Source: Candidatus Gastranaerophilales bacterium
GTDB taxonomy: Bacteria; Cyanobacteriota; Vampirovibrionia; Gastranaerophilales; Gastranaerophilaceae
Reading direction: 5' to 3'
Assembly (NCBI GenBank): GCA_021202305.1
Contig: JAJQDG010000002.1
Coordinates: 1 to 6,981 of the forward strand
Length of the DNA: 6,981 nt
Both the position numbers and the translations under genes were made by a program. Below are positions 1 to 5,399 of this stretch, piece after piece (positions within the stretch are counted from its first letter, which is position 1; every line of letters starts with the position of its first letter). The notes below the pieces were generated by a model, which saw only the letters and a list, made by a program, of their open reading frames with translations, was not told where the DNA came from and did not search any database.

Positions 1-80
1 CATTTTTTGATTTTAAATTTTTATTTTATTTAGATAATGCCATAAAGCGCAGTGCAAAGCGCTCAATATTTATAACAGCA

Positions 81-182
81 AAACCCCCGCGTAAATCATG
101 CGTAAAACCCGCATACAAACCCCGCGCAAGTCGCTCCCTTGCCTTCACAAACCTCGCGCGCATACGTTGGGCAAGCCCCGCC
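81..182 (+). repeat. G+C-rich leader segment with degenerate AAACCYCGCG repeats
   Basis: Three near-identical 11-mers lie at 81-91 (AAACCCCCGCG), 117-127 (AAACCCCGCGC) and 149-159 (AAACCTCGCGC), with weaker cousins at 104-113 and 171-182. GCGTAAA is also directly repeated at 90-96 and 101-107. By my count positions 121-180 are about two-thirds G+C, well above the rest of the window. The segment encodes the Arg/Lys/Pro-rich part in front of the prepilin cleavage site. It may be a diversified prepilin leader or part of a dispersed repeat; the sequence alone does not decide. Positions 1-80, to its left, are AT-rich and show no gene of their own. Confidence 0.4.
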
Positions 183-845
183 TTTACCTTAGCCGAAACC
201 CTCATCACCCTTGCCATAATAGGTGTTGTTGCGGCGATGACAATCCCAAGCGTATTAAACCATTACAGAGAACAGGAAATAGTATCTAAAGTAAAGAAAA
301 TTTATTCAACTTTTTCATCCGCCATTCAGCTTGCAATATATGAAAATGGAACTATAGATACATGGGATTTAGCTCCAAAATCGGGAAATTATGACAGAAC
401 AAGTGCAGCAAAATTTGCAGAATATATTAAACCCTACTTAAAAGTCATGACCGATTGCGGCACGGATAGTGATAATGAATGTATGGATGATACGCTTTAT
501 AAATTATTGAAAGGAAATAATCATGTCGCTTACGGCTCAAACTCCAATTATTACAAAATTATTTTAGCAGACGGCAGTTTGGTCTGGTGGAGAACAAACG
601 GCAGCAGCGGGTGCGCAAGTTCAGACGGAGAAGCCGAAAATGTTTGTGCGATAATATGGTTTGACATAAACGGCAAAAAAGATCCAAATCAAATCGGGAG
701 AGATACATTTTCTTTTCAATTGTTAAATAACTCCATTATACCGAATTCGGCAAATGGCAATGATTGTTATCTAAATGCAGGCGGTTGGAGCTGTGTTGCT
801 CATGTTATTGAATACGGCAATTTGAATTACCCTGAAAAAAAATAA
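168..845 (+). CDS. Type IV prepilin / pseudopilin-like protein (start uncertain)
   Basis: Seen: the frame encodes a class III prepilin signal, A|FTLAETLITLAIIG, with Phe at 183-185 as mature residue 1 and the conserved Glu at +5, followed by a hydrophobic helix of about 20 residues. Such proteins are cleaved and N-methylated by a prepilin peptidase (PilD) and assemble into pili or type II secretion pseudopili. The mature protein is about 220 aa. Its C-terminal half has the motif DINGKKDPNQIGRDTF (mature residues 161-176), common in pseudopilin-like proteins and possibly a metal-binding loop, plus six Cys (mature 92, 100, 144, 155, 195, 204) that could form three disulfides. Start: the frame has no ATG before mature residue 19 (237) and stays open to position 3. 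TTG at 168 is the only standard start in front of the cleavage site and gives just a five-residue leader (MASPA) without a ribosome site. An ATG at 98 lies one frame off. The coding part is secure; the start is not. Confidence 0.8.
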   Translation, partial: WASPAFTLAETLITLAIIGVVAAMTIPSVLNHYREQEIVSKVKKIYSTFSSAIQLAIYENGTIDTWDLAPKSGNYDRTSAAKFAEYIKPYLKVMTDCGTDSDNECMDDTLYKLLKGNNHVAYGSNSNYYKIILADGSLVWWRTNGSSGCASSDGEAENVCAIIWFDINGKKDPNQIGRDTFSFQLLNNSIIPNSANGNDCYLNAGGWSCVAHVIEYGNLNYPEKK

Positions 846-876
846 AAATTACACCCGCTATACAGCGGGTGTAATT
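835..876 (-). terminator. Rho-independent terminator of the HU gene
   Basis: A perfect 13-bp stem (847-859 with 864-876, core ACACCCGCT/AGCGGGTGT) closes on a four-base loop. On the minus strand it is followed by TTTATTTTTTTT (846 down to 835), the classic intrinsic-terminator layout, about 20 nt past the HU stop codon. On the plus strand the stem is followed by AAAACAAAC, so it is a poorer terminator for the prepilin gene, whose final Lys-Lys-stop codons supply the minus-strand T tract. Confidence 0.9.
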
Positions 877-896
877 AAAACAAACTATAAGCAGAA

Positions 897-1169
897 CTAT
901 TTTACTAATTCTTTGAATTTTTTGCTTGCAGCAAAAGCCGGAACTGTTTTTGCAGCGATTTTGATTTCTTTTCCTGTTTGAGGATTGCGCCCTGTTCTTG
1001 CAGCGCGTTTGCGGCCTTCAAAAGAACCGAAACCAACTAAAGTAACCTTTTTGCCCTTAGAAACAGTTTTTTGAATTGTATCTAAAAGTGCGCCTACAAC
1101 TTCGCTTGTGCTTTTTTGCGAAATTTGTGTTTTTGATGCAATTTCCTTAACTAATTCTTCTTTGTTCAT
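897..1169 (-). CDS. hup: DNA-binding protein HU
   Basis: A 90-residue protein of the HU/IHF family, exactly the usual HU length. It binds and bends DNA without strong sequence preference as a dimer and helps organise the nucleoid. Seen: N-terminal helical dimerisation part (about 1-40), the GFGSF turn at 46-50, the beta arm with R53, K54, R55 and R58, the RNPQTG arm tip at 61-66 whose Pro intercalates in DNA, and a C-terminal helix ending in KKFKELVK. The start is well supported: AAAGG (complement of 1178-1182) sits 8 nt before the ATG, and a strong promoter lies upstream. The gene converges on the prepilin gene and is followed by a clear terminator. It follows the SpoIID gene after a 164-nt gap but has its own promoter, so it is probably transcribed mainly alone. 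HU is far more likely than IHF given the single homodimer-type sequence. Confidence 0.97.
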   Translation of the reverse strand: MNKEELVKEIASKTQISQKSTSEVVGALLDTIQKTVSKGKKVTLVGFGSFEGRKRAARTGRNPQTGKEIKIAAKTVPAFAASKKFKELVK

Positions 1170-1201
1170 GCAGTTAGCCTTTCTTTACTCATTACAAACC
1201 T

Positions 1202-1229
1202 ATTATACCTTGTTTTTTAGATTTGACAA
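1202..1229 (-). promoter_or_regulatory. Sigma70-type promoter for the HU gene
   Basis: On the minus strand a -35 TTGTCA (complement of 1224-1229) and a perfect -10 TATAAT (complement of 1202-1207) are separated by 16 nt. The predicted start of transcription is near 1195, giving a 5' UTR of about 26 nt that contains the AAAGG ribosome site. One mismatch from consensus in the -35 and none in the -10 suit a highly expressed gene. Confidence 0.85.
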
Positions 1230-1333
1230 GCATTTTTAACGCTTCTTTACATTAAAATAGAATATATAAGGCATTTTCAGGGCAAAACAAAGCTATAAAC
1301 GACCGGAAACGCATAATTTACCCCCGTAATTTA

Positions 1334-2221
1334 TCAATCGGATACGGAAATTTTTGAAAAACTTACATCATTATAAAAATATTTTAATATGTCAAATGCG
1401 CTGTAACCTTTATTTGCAAGGTTGTTTGCGCCATGCTGGCTCATCCCTACCCCGTGACCATTTTTCTTTACTCCGTCATCGTATGATTTTACCGAGCGCA
1501 AATAAGGAACATTTGTTGCCCATGCCGCACCGGATGCAACCGTGTGTCCTCCCGATGAAGCATGATAATATGCGGGAATTACTTTGCCGTTATAAGTAAG
1601 CACAATTCCTCTTGTATCAACGACAGCTTGATTTGTTTTTTTGTTTTCCGCACTGGCGCCGCCATACGCCTGGTCTTGAGGCGTATCAAGCAAATCGTAG
1701 CTTCTTGAACCATGTTTATTTAAATTTGCGACCGCATAACTTCTTGCAGCAATTGCCTGTGCTTTGTGAGCTTCAACATTCCAGGAAACAGGCATTTCGG
1801 CAGGCACTACCCCTAACAGATACAATTCTATCGGCAATACGTTTATAACCGTCAGTTTTTTATTATAGTTATATACAACTAATTCGCCCCTATACCATCT
1901 GTTTTTCGTCGCAACAAAATCGCTTGATTTCTCGGGAGAAATTTTAATATAGTTAGTTTGAAGGTCATAGAGTTTATTGCCTATTTTAATAGCAATGGTA
2001 TTTCCATGCGCGCTGATTGGATACGGTTTCATTTTTTCTGTAGAAAAAACTTTTTTATTAGTGTTTGCATCAATAACAGCACCCGCGCTTGATGTGCCAA
2101 AATATGCTTGTTTAACATCTATCTCAAGCCCGACTCTAACGGCATGCGCAGACTGCCCGCTTGCAAATATAAACAACAACAGCAAAAATGCTTTCAATAA
2201 AACCTTTTTCATAATATCCAT
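1334..2221 (-). CDS. Secreted SpoIID/LytB-domain protein (putative peptidoglycan lytic enzyme)
   Basis: A 295-aa exported protein of the SpoIID/LytB family. The best-known member, Bacillus SpoIID, is a lytic transglycosylase that cuts denuded glycan strands; LytB is called an amidase enhancer. Seen: a signal peptide with KK at residues 5-6, a Leu-rich core and a likely cut after SAHA (27); LPIELYLLGVVPAEMP at 129-144, where E142 matches the catalytic Glu; KAQAIAARSYA at 153-163; a DTPQDQAYGG stretch at 179-188; SSGGHT at 222-227; and GHGVGMSQHGA at 255-265. Only about 14 residues separate PYLRSV from GHGVGMSQ, where I recall roughly a hundred in longer members, so this is a compact form. Two starts are possible: ATG at 2221, or ATG three codons later with GGAT just before it; both keep the signal peptide. 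It lies 43 nt after the 101-aa gene and may share its transcript. Outside spore formers a role in wall remodelling or division is an inference. Confidence 0.9.
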   Translation of the reverse strand: MDIMKKVLLKAFLLLLFIFASGQSAHAVRVGLEIDVKQAYFGTSSAGAVIDANTNKKVFSTEKMKPYPISAHGNTIAIKIGNKLYDLQTNYIKISPEKSSDFVATKNRWYRGELVVYNYNKKLTVINVLPIELYLLGVVPAEMPVSWNVEAHKAQAIAARSYAVANLNKHGSRSYDLLDTPQDQAYGGASAENKKTNQAVVDTRGIVLTYNGKVIPAYYHASSGGHTVASGAAWATNVPYLRSVKSYDDGVKKNGHGVGMSQHGANNLANKGYSAFDILKYFYNDVSFSKISVSD

Positions 2222-2264
2222 TTTAGCCTAAACTTATAAAAAGCTTATCGAATACCTGAATGAA

Positions 2265-2570
2265 TTATTGCTCTTTTGATTCTTCATTTACGCTCTGGAT
2301 ATATTTAACAACTTCAGTACAGATTTCTCTTTTTGTTTCATCGTCAACAAGTTTAAGATATTCCATTGCAAGAAAATGTTTAATATTATTGTCCTGCCAC
2401 CTTTGCCAGAAATATTCAAAATTATTAACGGCAAGAATGTAGCCGGAATTTTTTGACCTTTCGATAATAAAATCGGAAGCATAATCCCTGACGGCATTTG
2501 AGGACTTTTCCAACAAATTCACCGCAAGTTTCACAACCGGATCATTATCATACCAACGTTTCTGTTCCAT
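2265..2570 (-). CDS. Hypothetical 101-aa helical protein
   Basis: I do not recognise this family. The protein is small, charged and probably soluble: no signal peptide or membrane segment, Glu/Lys-rich, likely all alpha-helical, with an aromatic cluster FEYFWQRWQD near the middle and a short acidic/basic tail ENSKEQ-like in character (it ends ESKEQ). It has no Cys pair or HxH pattern suggesting metal binding. The ATG at 2570 is the only sensible start: an in-frame TAA lies two codons upstream and the next Met is deep inside. Coding is supported by a near-consensus promoter placed immediately before the ATG and by its fit between two leftward genes, with an overlapping alternative frame clearly inferior. 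No Shine-Dalgarno sequence is present in the few bases between promoter and ATG. It is followed after 43 nt by the SpoIID gene, so a link to the envelope is possible but only by position. Confidence 0.75.
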   Translation of the reverse strand: MEQKRWYDNDPVVKLAVNLLEKSSNAVRDYASDFIIERSKNSGYILAVNNFEYFWQRWQDNNIKHFLAMEYLKLVDDETKREICTEVVKYIQSVNEESKEQ

Positions 2571-2577
2571 AGATTAA

Positions 2578-2606
2578 AGTATATATTCTTCTTTAAAAAA
2601 AGTCAA
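2578..2606 (-). promoter_or_regulatory. Near-consensus promoter predicting a leaderless mRNA
   Basis: On the minus strand, -35 TTGACT (complement of 2601-2606) and -10 TATACT (complement of 2578-2583) are separated by 17 nt, the optimal spacing; each hexamer has one mismatch. After the -10 only TTAATCT precedes the ATG at 2570, so the predicted first transcribed base is at or within one or two bases of the start codon. The -35 lies just beyond the stop codon of the upstream transferase gene. Confidence 0.75.
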
Positions 2607-2608
2607 TT

Positions 2609-3649
2609 TTAAGTTTTCTTTTTAATTGTTTTTGAAACCGCATTTAAAAAGAAAAGAACAAAAGCAAGCGCAATTGCAAAAATAAAATAGCGGTTTAAAA
2701 AGCCGGTTATAATAATGGCAATAATAGCACATGCCATTGAAACAGAAGAAAGTATCAGCACTGCTAAATCCTGCGAAAAGCCATGGTGTAATAATTTATG
2801 GTGGATATGCTGAGAATCAGCAACAAACGGGCTTTTACCGCTTGAAATTCTTCTTATGCTGGAATAAGCAACATCAAGTATCGGAATTAAAAGAATAAGA
2901 AAAGGAAGGTACATAAAAGCGCTTCCCGTGCGCATAATGCCTGTTATTGAAAGAGTTGCAAGCATAAACCCTGCAAAAAGCGCACCTGAATCCCCCATAA
3001 AAATTTTAGCCGGATTATAATTAAAAGTTAAAAATGCAAGCATTGCACCTAAAAGAATAATAGCAACAAGTGCGCTTATAGGTGAGGACGGGGCAACCAC
3101 CATTGATATAATTGCAATTGCAACAGAACTTATTGTAACGACGGAACCTGCAAGCCCGTCTATACCGTCTATAAAATTAATTGCATTTGAAATACCTACT
3201 ATCCATAAAAGACTGATAGGGTATGACCAAACCGAAAGCGAGATATTTTCTCCGAAAGGATTATAAATTTCATCAATCCTGACGCCCAATAAAATAACAG
3301 TTGTTGCAATTGTTATTTGCAAAAAAAGTTTAAATTTTGCGCTCAGGCAGTAAATATCATCAACAAGCCCCAGAAGAAACATTAAAGAGCCGCCTACTAT
3401 AATTCCCGATAAGCCTTCGCCTTTCGGATAACAGCTTAAAAGCACAAGAAATAAAAAAGTAAGCATAACGGCAAGCCATATTCCGATACCGCCAAGCCTT
3501 GAAATTTTGCCTTTGTGAATTTTTCTTTCATTCGGAACATCGACAAGACCGGCTTTATCAGAAAAGTATATTACTATAGGAACAATAAAAACTCCCAGAA
3601 TGTAGGCTATGATTGCCCCTATTATATGCGCTTGCGTTAGTTGAATCAT
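2609..3649 (-). CDS. WecA/TagO/MraY-family glycosyl-phosphate transferase
   Basis: A polytopic membrane enzyme that transfers a sugar-1-phosphate from a UDP-sugar to undecaprenyl phosphate, the first lipid-linked step of a cell-surface glycan. Seen in the 346-aa form: about ten hydrophobic helices; RKIHKGKISRLGG (42-54) in the first cytoplasmic loop; DD at 97-98; NAINFIDGIDGLAG (155-168); FMGDSG (217-222); and DSQHIHHKLL (278-287). The HIHH motif and loops favour the WecA/TagO type (GlcNAc-1-phosphate) over MraY, but the exact sugar cannot be read. The frame extends to a TTG at 3703, but that codon lies inside the -35 box of the promoter at 3675-3703, so translation should start at ATG 3649, just before the first membrane helix. 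The ribosome site is weak (A-rich, AAAGAA). It begins about 110 nt after the PHP gene and has its own promoter. No hairpin terminator is seen after the stop. Confidence 0.92.
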   Translation of the reverse strand: MIQLTQAHIIGAIIAYILGVFIVPIVIYFSDKAGLVDVPNERKIHKGKISRLGGIGIWLAVMLTFLFLVLLSCYPKGEGLSGIIVGGSLMFLLGLVDDIYCLSAKFKLFLQITIATTVILLGVRIDEIYNPFGENISLSVWSYPISLLWIVGISNAINFIDGIDGLAGSVVTISSVAIAIISMVVAPSSPISALVAIILLGAMLAFLTFNYNPAKIFMGDSGALFAGFMLATLSITGIMRTGSAFMYLPFLILLIPILDVAYSSIRRISSGKSPFVADSQHIHHKLLHHGFSQDLAVLILSSVSMACAIIAIIITGFLNRYFIFAIALAFVLFFLNAVSKTIKKKT

Positions 3650-3674
3650 AAAATTATTCTTTTTTTGCAAGAGG

Positions 3675-3703
3675 ATATTACCACAAAAATAAAGAGCGGG
3701 CAA
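3675..3703 (-). promoter_or_regulatory. Extended -10 promoter for the transferase gene
   Basis: On the minus strand, -35 TTGCCC (complement of 3698-3703), a 17-nt spacer, and -10 TAATAT (complement of 3675-3680) preceded by TGG, an extended -10 element. The predicted transcript starts near 3668 and leaves a UTR of about 19 nt before ATG 3649. It excludes the upstream TTG at 3703 as start codon. Confidence 0.6.
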
Positions 3704-3759
3704 TTTTTGTACGCGGGAGTTTGCAAAAAATTGAAATTTTTCCGCATTCTCGTATTATA

Positions 3760-4608
3760 TCAGGATATTTCAATCCGCCTTTTTTCTTTTAATAATTCAT
3801 CATAAACCCAGGACGGAACAAAATTTTTGCCCAGAGCTATTGTGCCATGTCCCTGCGATGGAGCATGGAAATCGGAACCGCCTGTGATTATAAGCCCGTA
3901 TTGCTCGGCAAGCGTTGAATAATATTCAACAACGGCGGGAGAGTGTTTTCTGTGATATGCTTCAATTCCTCTCAACCCGTAATTTATCAGCTCTTTTGCA
4001 AGGGTATCAGAAATTTCTACATCAATCGGATGTGCAAAAACAGGAATGCCGCCCGCTTCATTTATGATTTCGCAGGCATCATGCGGGCTTACCGTTTTTC
4101 TTTTTATATAAACCGGTGATTCATCATTTATATATTTAGCGTAAGCTTCCATAACGCTTCCCGTGCCGCCTGCATTTGTAATGGCGCGCGCAATGTGCGG
4201 ACGCCCTATGCTTCCCATAGGGGCTACCAGTTTTTTTATATCTTCAAATTTAATTCTGATTCCTTCTTTTTTTCTTAAAAGAGTAATCATCTCTTTTGCC
4301 TGATAAATACGCGCATTTTGCTGAAATTTCAACATGGCTTGAAAATCAGAATCATTAACGTTTGGAAAATAACCCAGAATATGCACTTCGTATTCTTTAT
4401 ACATGGTATTTATTTCAACGCCTTGAATAATTTCGATTTTTTTACCGTTTTCATCAGCATATTTCTTTGCAATATCATAAGACAAAACATTGTCATGATC
4501 CGTAAGCGCAATAACATTTAATCCGCACTCAAGCGCGGCATCTATAATCATCTCGGGCGAATAGGCGCCGTCCGAATAGGTTGTGTGAATGTGCAAATCT
4601 ACCTTCAA
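3760..4608 (-). CDS. PHP-domain phosphoesterase (RNase AM / nucleoside bisphosphatase-like)
   Basis: A 282-aa PHP-domain metal-dependent phosphoesterase of the group that includes YciV/RNase AM and 3',5'-nucleoside bisphosphate phosphatases, which trim RNA 5' ends or hydrolyse pAp-like nucleotides. Seen: DLHIHTTYSDG (4-14) with ligands H6, H8 and D13; TDHDN (36-40); GVEIN with E65; EVHILGYF with H76; the family motif GRPHIA (135-140); VFAHP with H193; and GSDFHAP with D246 and H248. All metal-binding positions appear intact. Start: an ATG at 4626 is possible, but TTG at 4608 is better. It yields the usual short M-K-V-D-L-H-I-H N terminus, is preceded by a strong ribosome site, and overlaps the ymdB stop as TTGA. 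The gene therefore looks translationally coupled to ymdB, downstream of rny. The precise substrate is not determined by the sequence; RNA or nucleotide turnover is inferred from family and neighbours. Confidence 0.88.
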   Translation of the reverse strand: MKVDLHIHTTYSDGAYSPEMIIDAALECGLNVIALTDHDNVLSYDIAKKYADENGKKIEIIQGVEINTMYKEYEVHILGYFPNVNDSDFQAMLKFQQNARIYQAKEMITLLRKKEGIRIKFEDIKKLVAPMGSIGRPHIARAITNAGGTGSVMEAYAKYINDESPVYIKRKTVSPHDACEIINEAGGIPVFAHPIDVEISDTLAKELINYGLRGIEAYHRKHSPAVVEYYSTLAEQYGLIITGGSDFHAPSQGHGTIALGKNFVPSWVYDELLKEKRRIEIS

Positions 4609-5396
4609 GAGCCACCTTCCTTGCATTCTTCATATACATAATTAATTCTTTTAATATTGACGGGCAAATTCAAATCGTTAAATTCTATATCAACTGCATT
4701 TACCTGCAATAAAGAAGACTCTGCCACATCAAATCTTTCAGGGATAGAAGTAATCAATCTTTTTATTGAAGATTCATAATCCATGCCAATTACGCTTTCA
4801 TAAGCGCCGTTAAAGCCGACATCCGTTATATAGGCGCATTTTCCTTCTATTATTCTTTCATCGGCCGTCTGTACATGGGTGTGAGTACCTATTACAGCCT
4901 TCACCCCGAGATTTGCCGCAAATTTTGCAAAAGAAATTTTCTCTGCGGTAGCTTCAGCATGGTAATCAACTATAACTGTTTTGTCCTCAAAACCAATTGT
5001 ATTTGCCAGTTCTTCAATAGCTTGAAAAGGGCAGTTAACGGGTTGCATGAAAGTTTTACCCAGTAAATTTATAATAAGGACATTGTTATCAAAAATTCTA
5101 TACCCGACACCGCGCGCGGTTTTATGATAATTATAAGGACGGATAAGCGCTTTGGATTCATCAATATATTGATAAATATCTTTTTTATCCCAGATGTGAT
5201 TTCCGCTCGTAAGGCAGTCTACACCGCTATTAATAATTTCATCATGGTTTTTTAAGGTAAGCCCGAACCCGTGAGAAGCATTTTCGGCATTTGCAACGGT
5301 TAAATTTCTTTTAGGATTTTTAGACAAAAAAGTGCTAAGCACCATTCTGCCGGGGCGCCCTACCATATCGCCAAAAAATAAAACAGTATAAGACAT
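4605..5396 (-). CDS. ymdB: YmdB-family (TIGR00282) metallophosphoesterase
   Basis: A 263-aa cytoplasmic metallophosphoesterase, the usual length for the family. Bacillus YmdB has 2',3'-cyclic nucleotide phosphodiesterase activity and influences biofilm and motility gene expression. Seen: FFGDMVGRPGR (7-17) with D10; NAENASHG (36-43) with E38 and N39; SGNHIWDKK (64-72) with N66 and H67; DYHAEATAEK (144-153) with H146; GTHTHVQTAD (170-179) with H172 and H174; and TDVGFNGAYESVIGMD near 200. Every expected metal ligand is present. It starts 3 nt after the rny stop, so its translation is probably coupled to rny; no strong separate ribosome site is seen. rny-ymdB adjacency is well known in Bacillus and relatives, which supports both calls. 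Its end overlaps the PHP gene. Confidence 0.95.
   Translation of the reverse strand: MSYTVLFFGDMVGRPGRMVLSTFLSKNPKRNLTVANAENASHGFGLTLKNHDEIINSGVDCLTSGNHIWDKKDIYQYIDESKALIRPYNYHKTARGVGYRIFDNNVLIINLLGKTFMQPVNCPFQAIEELANTIGFEDKTVIVDYHAEATAEKISFAKFAANLGVKAVIGTHTHVQTADERIIEGKCAYITDVGFNGAYESVIGMDYESSIKRLITSIPERFDVAESSLLQVNAVDIEFNDLNLPVNIKRINYVYEECKEGGS
4612..4622 (-). promoter_or_regulatory. Ribosome binding site deciding the TTG start of the PHP gene
   Basis: The minus strand reads AAGGAAGGTGG, then CTC, then TTG at 4608. GGAAGG is 6 nt from the TTG. The site lies inside the last codons of ymdB and would fall after the alternative ATG at 4626, so it supports the TTG start. Confidence 0.75.
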
Positions 5397-5399
5397 CTT

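Noticed and set aside
8..38. Possible promoter TTGATT-19 nt-GATAAT before the prepilin gene
   Set aside because: The spacer is long, the boxes are weak, and any AT-rich stretch like 1-40 offers such matches.
26..217. 63-residue leftward open frame opposite the prepilin leader
   Set aside because: It is the antisense shadow of the G+C-rich leader, has no promoter or ribosome site, and its Arg/Ala-rich content follows from base composition.
1313..1334. Imperfect dyad (ATAAATTAC/GTAAATTAT with a GGGG loop, minus strand) at the SpoIID stop codon
   Set aside because: The stem is AT-rich with a central mismatch and no T tract follows, so I do not call it a terminator.
3754..3762. TGATATAAT, an extended -10-like element just past the PHP gene (minus strand)
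   Set aside because: No -35 at a proper distance (AAAGGC there), and a better promoter lies nearer the transferase start.
3725..3774. ATTGAAAT/ATTTCAAT inverted repeat with a T run after the PHP gene
   Set aside because: The 8-bp stem is AT-only apart from one pair and has a 29-nt loop; too weak for a confident terminator.
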